Assembly: GCA_934133165.1 (NCBI GenBank) | Contig: CAKPAW010000010.1 | Location: forward strand, 1 to 33,552 | Direction of reading: 5' to 3' | DNA length: 33,552 nt | Source: an uncultured Clostridia bacterium | GTDB taxonomy: Bacteria > Bacillota > Clostridia > TANB77 > CAG-508 | Part shown: positions 16,016-24,022 of the stretch, one piece after another | Layout: each line of letters starts with the position of its first letter | Numbering within the stretch: position 1 is the first letter of the stretch | Position numbers and translations under genes: made by a program | Notes under the pieces: model-generated | What the model was told of the DNA's origin: nothing | Database searches by the model: none | What the model saw: only the letters and a program-made list of their open reading frames with translations

Positions 16016-16756
16016 ATGTTAAAAGGAAAAGTAGCAGTTGTAACGGGAGGTACTAGAGGAATAGGATTTGCAACAGTAAAGAAATTTTTAGAAAATGAAG
16101 CAAAAGTAGTTTTACTTGGCTCTAAGCAAGAAACAGTAGAAAAAGCAATAAAAGAATTAAAACAAATAAATTCATCTTATGAGGTAATAGGTTTTTACCC
16201 AGATTTATCAAGCAAAGAAGAAATGGATGAAGTATTTAAAAAAGTAAAAGAAATATATGGGCATATTGATATATTAATTAATAATGCTGGTATTTCTTCC
16301 AAAACTAAAATAGAAGATTATACTGACGAAGAATATGAAAAGATTACTAATTTGAATATAAAATCAGTTTTTAATTGTTCAAAGGAGATAATACCATATT
16401 TAAAAGAAACAAAAGGTGTAATTTTAAATACAAGTTCTATGGTAAGTATTTACGGACAACCAAGTGGAGTAATGTATCCTACTACTAAATTTGCAGTTAA
16501 TGGGATAACAAAATCTTTAGCTCGAGAATTAGCACCATATGGTATTAGAGTAAATGCAGTAGCTCCAGGAATTATCAATACAGATATGGTAGCAAAATTA
16601 CCTAAAGAAATGATAGAACCATTAATAAAAACCATACCATTTGGTAGAATTGGAGAACCAGAGGATATTGCAAATGCGTTTTTGTTTTTATCAAGTAATT
16701 TATCAAGTTATATTACAGGAGTAGTCTTATCTGTAGATGGACTTGCAAGAAGTTAA
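16016..16756 (+). CDS. Second 3-oxoacyl-ACP reductase-like SDR
   Basis: This 246-residue short-chain dehydrogenase has GGTRGIG (11-17), NNAG (89-92), Ser141, Tyr154 and Lys158 (YPTTK in place of YSASK) and the C terminus ITGVVLSVDGL. It is a paralogue of FabG at 9291 but more divergent. It may act on a subset of chain lengths or on another ketoacyl substrate. AAGGAGG precedes the ATG. It lies between fabI and acpP, so a lipid role is likely; FabG activity itself is inferred. Confidence 0.82.
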   Translation: MLKGKVAVVTGGTRGIGFATVKKFLENEAKVVLLGSKQETVEKAIKELKQINSSYEVIGFYPDLSSKEEMDEVFKKVKEIYGHIDILINNAGISSKTKIEDYTDEEYEKITNLNIKSVFNCSKEIIPYLKETKGVILNTSSMVSIYGQPSGVMYPTTKFAVNGITKSLARELAPYGIRVNAVAPGIINTDMVAKLPKEMIEPLIKTIPFGRIGEPEDIANAFLFLSSNLSSYITGVVLSVDGLARS

Positions 16757-16789
16757 AAAATAAAATAAAAAATAAAGGAGGAAATTATT

Positions 16790-17029
16790 ATGTCAGAAAA
16801 AGAAATTTTTCAAAAATTAAAAACTATAGTAGTAGATCAATTAGGAGTAAACGAAGAAAATGTAACAATGGAGGCAACTTTTGTTGATGATTTAGCAGCA
16901 GATTCTTTAGATATTGTTGAATTAATAATGAATATAGAAGAGGAATTTGATTTAGAAATTCCAGACAATGATACTGAAAAAATTGTTACGATAGGTGATG
17001 TTGTTAAATATATAGAAGAACATAAATAG
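16790..17029 (+). CDS. acpP: Acyl carrier protein
   Basis: This acidic 79-residue four-helix protein holds growing acyl chains on a phosphopantetheine arm attached to Ser39 in the ADSLDIVELIM motif. AAAGGAGG precedes the ATG. In many operons acpP lies near fabF; here it sits near the end, between the second SDR and fabK. The holo-ACP synthase is not in the window. Confidence 0.96.
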   Translation: MSEKEIFQKLKTIVVDQLGVNEENVTMEATFVDDLAADSLDIVELIMNIEEEFDLEIPDNDTEKIVTIGDVVKYIEEHK

Positions 17030-17052
17030 AATGTGAAAAAGAAAGGAATACT

Positions 17053-18111
17053 ATGGAAGGGATAAAAGTAGGAAATAAAAAATCAAAATATCCTATCATT
17101 CAAGGAGGAATGGGAGTAGGAGTTTCTATGCATAATTTAGCTGGTAATGTAAGTAAGGAAGGTGGCATTGGAATAATTTCAACAGCAGATATTGGATATC
17201 AAGAAGCAGATTTTAATAAAAATCCATTGAAAGCAAATTTAAGAGCAATAGGAAATGAAATAAAAAAAGCAAGAGAAATTGCAGGAGAAGATAAAATAAT
17301 TGGTGTAAATATAATGGTAGCTTTAAAAGACTATGCAGAAATTGTAAAAGAATGTGTAAAACAAAAAATCGACTTAATTATATCTGGTGCAGGTATTCCA
17401 AAGGAATTGCCTGAATATGTTAAAGGGTCTACAACAAAGATTGCTCCAATAGTATCATCTTTAAGATGCTGTAAACTGATAGTAAAACATTGGATAAAAA
17501 AATATAATTATGTTCCAGACATGATAGTTATTGAAGGGCCAGAAGCTGGTGGACATTTGGGATTTAAAAGAGAAGAATTAGAAGAAGATGCTAAACCAAA
17601 ATTAGAAAATATAACTAAGGAAGTTGTTGACTACATAAATGAGGTAGAAAAAGAGACAGGAAAGGATATTCCAGTAATTGCAGCAGGTGGAATATGGGAT
17701 TCTACAGATATTAAAAAATTTTTAAGTTTAGGAGCAAGTGGTGTACAAATGGCAACAAGATTTGTTGCCACAAATGAGTGTGATGCTTCAATAGAATTCA
17801 AAAAAGCTTATGTCAATGCAAATGAAGAAGATGTAAAAATAATTAATAGTCCTGTTGGAATGCCAGGAAGAGCTATATGTAATAGTTTTATCAAAAAAGT
17901 AGAAAAAGAAAAATGCAAAATTGATAAATGTTATAATTGCATTAAAACTTGTAATATAATAGATAGTCCATACTGTATTACAAAAGCATTAATAAATTCT
18001 GTAAAGGGTAAAACAGAAGATGGATTAATTTTTTGTGGCAGTAACATTAGTAGAATAAAAGAAATTGTTTCTGTTAAAGATTTAATGAAAGAATTGGTTT
18101 GTGAATTATAG
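17053..18111 (+). CDS. fabK: Enoyl-ACP reductase, FabK type (FMN-dependent, NMO family)
   Basis: This TIM-barrel flavoprotein of 352 residues has the N-terminal PIIQGGMGVGVS, the catalytic-region EGPEAGGHLGF, and AAGGIWDS with GASGVQMATRF (FMN phosphate binding). It belongs to the FabK/nitronate monooxygenase family. Its position as the last gene of the fatty-acid operon favours FabK. Near the C terminus lies a cysteine cluster, Cys288, 293, 296, 300 and 308 (CKIDKCYNCIKTC), absent from streptococcal FabK as I know it, which could hold metal or an Fe-S cluster. Its relation to the FabI in the same operon is unclear: redundant, or specialised. Confidence 0.8.
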   Translation: MEGIKVGNKKSKYPIIQGGMGVGVSMHNLAGNVSKEGGIGIISTADIGYQEADFNKNPLKANLRAIGNEIKKAREIAGEDKIIGVNIMVALKDYAEIVKECVKQKIDLIISGAGIPKELPEYVKGSTTKIAPIVSSLRCCKLIVKHWIKKYNYVPDMIVIEGPEAGGHLGFKREELEEDAKPKLENITKEVVDYINEVEKETGKDIPVIAAGGIWDSTDIKKFLSLGASGVQMATRFVATNECDASIEFKKAYVNANEEDVKIINSPVGMPGRAICNSFIKKVEKEKCKIDKCYNCIKTCNIIDSPYCITKALINSVKGKTEDGLIFCGSNISRIKEIVSVKDLMKELVCEL

Positions 18112-18183
18112 AAAAATAGACATTTTGGAAATCTTTTATACTATGACAGTTTTTATATTAGAATAGTGTATAAATTTTCGAGA

Positions 18184-18201
18184 CTTACCAGAGATGGTAA
18201 G
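18184..18201 (+). other. Hairpin after the fatty-acid operon
   Basis: CTTACCA (18184-18190), GAGA, TGGTAAG (18195-18201) form a perfect 7-bp stem with a tetraloop. No T run follows, so it is only a weak terminator candidate; it could be an operator or a leader element. Confidence 0.4.
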
Positions 18202-18310
18202 CCTTTGATAATATGCTGGAATTATATTACGAATTATTAAAAATAATTGATTTTTTCGGAATAGAATTATATAATAATTAAGTTGATTGTACAAAACACA
18301 AAAAGAAAAA

Positions 18311-18627
18311 TATGATTATATCTCAGATGTTTATAATACTTTGATAGTCAGAGATATAAATCAAAAATATAAAATAAGAAATGTAGTGCATTTGCGTTTT
18401 ATAAAGTTACTAGATATGATATAAGAGGCAAGAAATTATTAAGTACACAAGATAAATTTTATCTTTCAGACCATGCTTTTATATATGCTCTACTAGGAAC
18501 AACCAATATGGACTATGGTAGAATATATGAAAATATTGTCGCAATTGAATTATTACGTAGAGGATATGAAATATATGTTGGTACTTTATACAATAAAGAA
18601 ATAAGTCAATTACAATTAATTTACTAA
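18311..18627 (+). pseudogene. Remnant of AAA-type ATPase with DUF4143-like C-terminal domain
   Basis: Two frames carry pieces of one protein. The first encodes YISDVYNTLIVRDINQKYKIR and the second FYKVTRYDIRGKKLL, then FYLSDHAFIYALLG and GRIYENIVAIELLRRGYE. This order matches the C-terminal part of the archaeal/bacterial ATPases with a DUF4143 domain. The N-terminal AAA domain with the Walker motifs is missing, a frameshift separates the pieces near 18380-18400, and the end is truncated at TAA 18625-18627. It is a decayed fragment. The bases 18112-18310 hold only the hairpin listed above. Confidence 0.7.
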
Positions 18628-18633
18628 TTTCTA

Positions 18634-18642
18634 TGTTATAAT
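18634..18642 (+). promoter_or_regulatory. Extended -10 promoter of hydrolase gene
   Basis: TGTTATAAT is an extended -10 (TG-N-TATAAT) about 30 bases before the hydrolase start codon. No good -35 is seen, as is usual for this promoter class. Confidence 0.5.
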
Positions 18643-18672
18643 GTATTAAAATTAATATGAGGGGAAATAGAG

Positions 18673-19671
18673 ATGGAAGAAAAAAATAAAATATTGTTAA
18701 AAAGATTACTAATTGCAGTATTAATTATAGTTATAATTAGTATAGTTGCTACTATTGGAATTGGAAATTATTTTGTGAACTATGCTATATTAAGAACTGG
18801 AAATGGCGGAGATAGAGAAGTAAAAAATGCAGATTCAATAACAGTTGCAAACATAGATAATGAAGCAGAAAAAATTATAGAAGAAAATAAAAAGAATGAA
18901 AAACAATTAGCAAATGAATGGTCTGAAACTATTGAGAATAAAAAAGTAGAAGTAAAAGCAAAAGACGGAATTACTTTAAGAGGGACACAATATATAAAAG
19001 ATGAATCAAGTAACAAATGGGCAATAATATTACATGGTTATCGTTCAACTCCAAATTCTATAATTTCAATAGGAATGCATTTTTCAAAAGAAGGCTATAA
19101 TGTTTTAATTCCAAGTATGAGAGCATGTAGTGAAAGTGATGGAGAATATATAGGAATGGGGTGGCTAGATAAAGAAGATTTACAATGTTGGATAAATTTA
19201 ATTATTAAGCAAAATGAAAATGCAGAAATTATACTACATGGTTCATCAATGGGAGCAGCAACGGTCTTAATGGCATCAGGTAAGGACTTACCTACAAATG
19301 TAAAAGCAATAGTAGCAGATAGCGGTTATACATCAGTTTGGGACATATTTGCATCAGAGGCAAAAGCAAGGTTTAATTTACCAACATTTCCTATACTAAA
19401 TATGTTTGAAATAGTTGCAAACGTAAGAGCAAATTATGATATAAAAGAAGCATCTGCATTAGAACAAGTAAAAAATAATAAAACACCAATTTTATTTATA
19501 CATGGAGATGCAGACGATTTTGTACCCGAATATATGTGTGAAGAACTATATGAAGCAGCAAATTGTAAAAAAGATAAGCTAATAATACATGATGCAGGAC
19601 ATACAGACTCTAAGTACAAAGAGCCAGAAACATATTATAATAAAATATTTGAATTTTTAGGGAATATTTAA
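18673..19671 (+). CDS. Membrane-anchored alpha/beta hydrolase
   Basis: The 332-residue protein has one N-terminal transmembrane helix (about 10-33) and then an extracytoplasmic alpha/beta hydrolase domain (about 95-332). It shows the oxyanion strand ILHGYRSTP, the nucleophile elbow HGSSMGAAT (GxSxG), the acid HGDADDFVP and the histidine DAGHTDSKY. The family resembles YqkD-like and other serine esterase/peptidase hydrolases. The natural substrate is unknown. GAGGGGA precedes the ATG. It is followed by a small membrane protein and an esterase remnant. Confidence 0.85.
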   Translation: MEEKNKILLKRLLIAVLIIVIISIVATIGIGNYFVNYAILRTGNGGDREVKNADSITVANIDNEAEKIIEENKKNEKQLANEWSETIENKKVEVKAKDGITLRGTQYIKDESSNKWAIILHGYRSTPNSIISIGMHFSKEGYNVLIPSMRACSESDGEYIGMGWLDKEDLQCWINLIIKQNENAEIILHGSSMGAATVLMASGKDLPTNVKAIVADSGYTSVWDIFASEAKARFNLPTFPILNMFEIVANVRANYDIKEASALEQVKNNKTPILFIHGDADDFVPEYMCEELYEAANCKKDKLIIHDAGHTDSKYKEPETYYNKIFEFLGNI

Positions 19672-19763
19672 GCAATTTTAATTATATCAGTAATAAGAAA
19701 AATAAAAGAAGAATGGAAAAAATAAAATTAGAAAAATAGTAATTTATCGAGGAGGTATTTGGA

Positions 19764-20075
19764 ATGAAAAATAAAAAAATTGGTATAGGTTCATTGTCAT
19801 TGTTACTAGTAATTATTGCTTTCGTTTGGGCTTTTAATATTTTTGGAGTTTGTGTAGGAGATCACATTTTAGCAACATTGAACATACCTACTTGGTCTAA
19901 TATGGCTAATGCGACTGGAACACATTACACTATTTTTTATTCATTTATATTTTTAATACCAGCACTAATATTATCTATTAAATATAAAGATAATTTGTTT
20001 ACAAAGGTTGGAAAATGGTTATCAATTACTTTTATTGGAATACTTTTACCTGGATTTATATTTATGATTGTATAG
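19764..20075 (+). CDS. Small membrane protein of unknown function
   Basis: The 103-residue hydrophobic protein has three predicted membrane segments: about 8-28, 55-72 and 82-102. AGGAGG stands before the ATG. I do not recognise the family. It follows the hydrolase gene and precedes an esterase remnant that is out of frame with it. Confidence 0.65.
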   Translation: MKNKKIGIGSLSLLLVIIAFVWAFNIFGVCVGDHILATLNIPTWSNMANATGTHYTIFYSFIFLIPALILSIKYKDNLFTKVGKWLSITFIGILLPGFIFMIV

Positions 20076-20090
20076 TAACAAATTACATAA

Positions 20091-20719
20091 GTCAGTAAGC
20101 CTGATAAAGTTGTTGTTACTGGATATAGTGCAGGGGGATTTGCGACAGCTTTACTTTCAGATGACATATATACAAATTATTTCCCTAATGCTAAAAGTAA
20201 AAATGTATTAGTAGATGCATCATTATTGCTTAATAATGATTGGCATAGTATTGCAACAAATGTGTGGCAAACTCCAAAAAGTATATCTGATAAGCTAACT
20301 ACTAATAATCTAACACTAGATTGTTTAAAAGCATTAAATGAAAAATATGGAGATGATATACATCTGCTATTTGATTCTTCAACAAGAGATGGAGATTTAG
20401 CAAAAGTTCAAAATTATTTTGACACAGGAATTATGGATGTCAATGAAGAAAGAGGCGATATATATCAGCAAATATTAAAAGATACTATTCCAGAATTTAA
20501 AAAAGCAAATGTTAGCTTGTTTATATGGGATGGTGTTGGTTGGTATGATGATACTAGAAATTTGACAGCACACACAATAATTTCAACCCCAGCAGTATGG
20601 CTTCCGTTTGAAGAACAAAAAAGTCTATTGCAGAATGGTTAAATTATGCAGTAGATGGAAAACTTACAGATTATGGACTTGATTTGATAAATAAAGAATA
20701 TCCTAAAACGGATAAATAA
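20091..20719 (+). pseudogene. Remnant of a pectinacetylesterase-like hydrolase
   Basis: The frame opens after a stop at 20088 with no start codon and reads KPDKVVVTGYSAGGFATALL, the GxSxG elbow of the bacterial pectinacetylesterase-like family, then NVLVDASLLL and, further on, LTAHTIISTPAVW with the likely catalytic His. The N-terminal half is missing. Near the end one A lost from an A run (around 20620) shifts the frame: the straight reading stops at 20642, while the corrected one gives SIAEWLNYAVDGK and ends at TAA 20717-20719. It is 5'-truncated and frameshifted, so it is very likely non-functional. Confidence 0.7.
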
Positions 20720-20742
20720 TAAGTAAAATACCTTTCAAGACT

Positions 20743-20775
20743 AAAAGTAGCAAGTCAAATGGTTTGCTACTTTTT
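20743..20775 (+). terminator. Terminator after esterase remnant
   Basis: AAAAGTAGCAA (20743-20753) pairs with TTGCTACTTTT (20764-20774) and ends in a T run. Confidence 0.85.
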
Positions 20776-20797
20776 AAAATTTATAGTATAATCATCT

Positions 20798-20810
20798 CGA
20801 GAAATTACAA
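20798..20810 (+). repeat. 13-bp direct repeat, left of acyltransferase gene
   Basis: CGAGAAATTACAA recurs exactly at 22070-22082, so the acyltransferase gene is bracketed. A related form (GCAAGGAATTGCAAG) occurs near 27987. Confidence 0.55.
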
Positions 20811-20890
20811 TTTAGTGATTTGATTGAAAAATAGTAAGTTATCGCTTACTTTAATATGTATTTATTAGTAGTAATAGGAGAACAAAGTAT

Positions 20891-22063
20891 ATGTTACCAA
20901 CAATAAAATCAGACAGTATTTATCCATTACCCAATGATGTAGCAATATTTAATATTAACATAGTAGATATAATATTTTTAATAGGAATTATATGCCTAAT
21001 AATAAAAAGAAAATCTATTTTTAATGCAAATAATGATGTATTGGATAAATACAATAGTAATAAAATAAAGGGACTATTGGCATTATTGATAATAATACAC
21101 CACTTGTCTATTTATATAAAAGACACAATTCTACTTAAAGTATTTACAATAGTAGGAGTTATTGCAGTTTCAGCATTTTTCTTTTATTCAGGATATGGAC
21201 TAATGACAAGCTATCTAAAAAAAGAAAATTATCTAAAAGACTTTTTGAATAAAAGAATAATGAAAATAGTTATACCATATATAATAGCAATTATATTTAC
21301 TATTTTAGTATATCTATTAACTGGACAATTAACACCTAGAAAAATTTTTAATTCTTTAGTTGAAGGAGAGCCAGTTGTAAGATTTTCGTGGTATATGTTA
21401 GCAATTATTAGTTTATATGTAGTTTTTTATTTATCAGCCAAGTTTCTAAAAAAGAAAAAAATGATAAATATTGCAGTATTTGGTGGAACTATTTTATATT
21501 GCATAGTTGTTAATAATATTTTAGGCTTTAATAATTGGTGGGTTAATTCTTGTTTTGCATTTTTTATAGGTATATATTGGGCAAGTTATAAAGAAAAATA
21601 TGCAATAACATTAAAAGACAAAAATAAAATAATTAGATATGCAATTATGCTTTCAATTATATTATTTGCAATAATAGGGATTCAATTCTTCACAAGTGGA
21701 TATGCCATTATGGATATAATAAACGATACAGATCTAGCAGACGATATAATGAGAGAGCCTATTCCTGTTATAAATATGAATATTATTTGTATAGCATTAC
21801 TTTTTGTATTGTTTACTATATTAGAAAAAATGAGATTGAATGATAAGGTATTTACTTTTTTGGGAAATATATCTTTTGAAATTTATTTATATCATGGATT
21901 AGTTATGTATTTATTGAGAAATCCTCGCTTTTATTGTAGAGTTGATTATTTATATGCTATTCTAGTAATTGGATTAAGCATAATATTAGCTAAACTTATG
22001 AATATAGCAAACAATAAAATATATAATTTCTATTTGAATAAAGTTGAGAAAGAGTCATGTTAA
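20891..22063 (+). CDS. Membrane acyltransferase, acyltransferase-3 family
   Basis: This integral membrane protein has 390 residues and about ten transmembrane helices. Family signs are LLALLIIIHHLS in the first core helix, with a His where the family places its catalytic His, FFFYSGYGLMTSY after the second helix, RFSWYMLAI and the late FEIYLYHGLVMY. Such proteins O-acylate sugars in cell-wall or surface polymers. GGAGA precedes the ATG. A terminator follows, and the gene lies upstream of the two-component/ABC peptide-resistance-like module. A role in surface modification is inferred. The exact acceptor is unknown. Confidence 0.82.
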   Translation: MLPTIKSDSIYPLPNDVAIFNINIVDIIFLIGIICLIIKRKSIFNANNDVLDKYNSNKIKGLLALLIIIHHLSIYIKDTILLKVFTIVGVIAVSAFFFYSGYGLMTSYLKKENYLKDFLNKRIMKIVIPYIIAIIFTILVYLLTGQLTPRKIFNSLVEGEPVVRFSWYMLAIISLYVVFYLSAKFLKKKKMINIAVFGGTILYCIVVNNILGFNNWWVNSCFAFFIGIYWASYKEKYAITLKDKNKIIRYAIMLSIILFAIIGIQFFTSGYAIMDIINDTDLADDIMREPIPVINMNIICIALLFVLFTILEKMRLNDKVFTFLGNISFEIYLYHGLVMYLLRNPRFYCRVDYLYAILVIGLSIILAKLMNIANNKIYNFYLNKVEKESC

Positions 22064-22069
22064 TGATAG

Positions 22070-22082
22070 CGAGAAATTACAA
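22070..22082 (+). repeat. 13-bp direct repeat, right of acyltransferase gene
   Basis: This is the second exact copy of CGAGAAATTACAA. Here it is preceded by TGATAG, as in the related copy near 27980. Confidence 0.55.
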
Positions 22083-22092
22083 GTTGTTGTTT

Positions 22093-22127
22093 AGATTAGT
22101 TTGAAACATAACTAATCTATATTTTTT
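22093..22127 (+). terminator. Terminator after acyltransferase gene
   Basis: AGATTAGTT (22093-22101) pairs with AACTAATCT (22110-22118), followed by a T-rich tail. Confidence 0.8.
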
Positions 22128-22136
22128 GCATAGAAA

Positions 22137-22182
22137 TCTTACAAAAAATGTAAGATACATATTAGACAAAATATGATATAAT
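22137..22182 (+). promoter_or_regulatory. Response-regulator box and promoter of the two-component operon
   Basis: A perfect inverted repeat, TCTTACA (22137-22143), five A, TGTAAGA (22149-22155), stands where the -35 should be for TATAAT (22177-22182). The same motif lies before the ABC transporter genes. It resembles BceR-type boxes (TnACA, spacer, TGTnA) and suggests autoregulation. Confidence 0.65.
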
Positions 22183-22201
22183 GCTAATGGAGGTTAACAA
22201 A

Positions 22202-22873
22202 ATGAAAAGAATAATAATAATTGAAGATGACGAAAAATTAAGAGAAGAATTAGAAACATTTTTAAACAGAAATGGATTTATAGCAACAAGCTTAAAAAAA
22301 TTTGACAATGCAGTGGCAGACATATTAGAAATAAAAGCAGACTTATTATTAATTGATATAAACTTACCATATACAGATGGAGAATTTATTTGTAAAGAAA
22401 TAAGAAAAACATCTAATGTACCGATCATAATGGTAACAAGCAGAGATAATGAAATGGATGAATTACTATCACTAAATTATGGTGCAGATCAATATGTAAC
22501 AAAACCATATAATATTCAGATATTACTTGCGAAAATAGTTGGACTATTAAAAAGAAATCAAAATTCAGGAAATAATCCAGATAAAATAGACTGTGGGAGC
22601 TTTATATTAAATACAGCAGGAAGAATTATAGAAAAAGAAGATAAGAAAATAGAATTAACAAAAAATGAATATAAAATATTAGAATATTTAGTATTACATA
22701 GACAACAAGTAATATCAAGAGATGAAATAATGGACTACTTATGGGAAAGCGAAGAATTTGTCGATGATAATACTTTAAATGTTAATATTAAAAGACTAAG
22801 GACAAAACTAGAAGAACTAGAAATAATAAATCAAATTGAAACAAGAAGGGGACAAGGGTATATATTAAAATGA
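22202..22873 (+). CDS. OmpR-family response regulator (BceR-like)
   Basis: The 223-residue protein has a receiver domain (about 1-115) with phospho-acceptor Asp52 (LLLIDINLPYTDG), the acidic EDD at 8-10, Thr in VTSRD and Lys in YVTKPYN. A winged-helix DNA-binding domain follows (about 125-223: LTKNEYKILEYL, NTLNVNIKRLRTKLE). GGAGG sits 9 bases before ATG 22202; a longer in-frame start lacks a ribosome site. Its TGA overlaps the kinase ATG (ATGA). By context it controls the ABC transporter downstream through the TTACA-N5-TGTAA boxes. Confidence 0.92.
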   Translation: MKRIIIIEDDEKLREELETFLNRNGFIATSLKKFDNAVADILEIKADLLLIDINLPYTDGEFICKEIRKTSNVPIIMVTSRDNEMDELLSLNYGADQYVTKPYNIQILLAKIVGLLKRNQNSGNNPDKIDCGSFILNTAGRIIEKEDKKIELTKNEYKILEYLVLHRQQVISRDEIMDYLWESEEFVDDNTLNVNIKRLRTKLEELEIINQIETRRGQGYILK

Positions 22874-23886
22874 AGTTTGGAGAATTTATAAAAGAGAAAA
22901 TATTATTGATTTTTTTAGTATTATTTATAATAGCAAGTTCGGAAATATTATTATTACCATATCCACAAATAGAAATATTTGTGAGGCTTTATATTGCAAT
23001 ATGTCCAGTAATAATTATAGGTATTGATATTGTTTTAGAATATAGAAAAAAGAGCAATTTTTATAATGAATTAAAAAATAATTTAGAAAAATTAGATACT
23101 AAGTATCTAATATCAGAAATAATAAACACTCCAGATTTTATTGAAGGTAAAATATTAAAAAACACTATACAAGAAACTGGAAAATCTATGCTAGAAAATG
23201 TAAATTCATATAAACAATTACAAGAAGACTATAAGGAATATATAGAATTATGGATTCATGAAATAAAAATTCCTATTGCTACTAGCAAACTAATTATTGA
23301 AAATAATAAAAATGAAATAACTAAAAGTATTGATGAAGAACTAGATGAAATTGAAAATTATACAGAGCAAGCATTGTTTTATGCTAGAAGTAATATAGTA
23401 AATAAAGATTATGTTGTAACAAAATCAAATTTAAAAGAGATTGTAAATGGAGCAATACTAAAAAGTAAAAGAGCATTGCTTTCAAATAAGATAAGTATAG
23501 AATTGAATGATTTAGAAAAAGAAGTTTTTACAGATAGCAAATGGGCTACTTTTATAATAAATCAAATTATACAAAATTCAATTAAATATTCTAAAAAAGA
23601 AGATAAAAAGATACAATTATATGCTAAATCAAATAATGAAAACATTATTTTATATATAAAAGATAATGGTATTGGAATAAAAAAAGGAGAAATTACAAGA
23701 GTTTTTGAGAAAGGCTTTACGGGTGAAAATGGGAGAATTATAAATAAGAAATCTACTGGAATAGGATTGTATTTATGTCAAAAATTATGTAATAAATTAG
23801 GTTTAGGAATAGAATTAAGCTCAAAAAAGGATGTTGGTACAGAGGTTAGAATTATATTTCCAAAAAGTAGTTATATAAATTTGTAA
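22870..23886 (+). CDS. Sensor histidine kinase, intramembrane-sensing (BceS-like)
   Basis: The 338-residue kinase has two transmembrane helices (about 10-30 and 37-56) with almost no extracellular loop between them, the layout of intramembrane-sensing BceS-type kinases. These sense through a partner ABC transporter. The H box is ELWIHEIKIP with His130, the N box NQIIQNSIKYSK, then DNGIGIKKGE, FEKGFTGENGR and STGIGLYLCQ (ATP lid). It overlaps the regulator gene by 4 bases and ends at a terminator, so the ABC genes form a separate unit. Confidence 0.92.
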   Translation: MKFGEFIKEKILLIFLVLFIIASSEILLLPYPQIEIFVRLYIAICPVIIIGIDIVLEYRKKSNFYNELKNNLEKLDTKYLISEIINTPDFIEGKILKNTIQETGKSMLENVNSYKQLQEDYKEYIELWIHEIKIPIATSKLIIENNKNEITKSIDEELDEIENYTEQALFYARSNIVNKDYVVTKSNLKEIVNGAILKSKRALLSNKISIELNDLEKEVFTDSKWATFIINQIIQNSIKYSKKEDKKIQLYAKSNNENIILYIKDNGIGIKKGEITRVFEKGFTGENGRIINKKSTGIGLYLCQKLCNKLGLGIELSSKKDVGTEVRIIFPKSSYINL

Positions 23887-23910
23887 GTCCATTGTAGGGA
23901 CTTATTTTTT
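23884..23910 (+). terminator. Terminator after histidine kinase gene
   Basis: TAAGTCC (23884-23890) pairs with GGACTTA (23898-23904), followed by six T. Confidence 0.85.
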
Positions 23911-23922
23911 AAAAAAGAGAAA

Positions 23923-23989
23923 TCTTACAAAAAATGTAATGTTATTGTAATGTAAATCGATGGCAACTATTTTTTAATAAATTTATAAT
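23923..23989 (+). promoter_or_regulatory. Response-regulator operator and promoter of the ABC transporter operon
   Basis: TCTTACA (23923-23929), five A and TGTAATG (23935-23941) repeat the box seen at 22137, with 20 flanking bases shared. A second TGTAATG at 23946-23952 lies 11 bp later, one helical turn. Downstream are a poor -35 (TGGCAA, 23961-23966) and, 17 bp on, TATAAT (23984-23989). A good -10 with a weak -35 under a direct-repeat site fits activation by the phosphorylated regulator. Confidence 0.7.
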
Positions 23990-24022
23990 GTAGATATACA
24001 AAAACAGAAAGGAGTTTTTTGA

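Noticed and set aside
20620..20719. Esterase frameshift as a third programmed site
   Set aside because: The change is one A missing from an A run, no CGG is involved, and the gene also lacks its 5' half.
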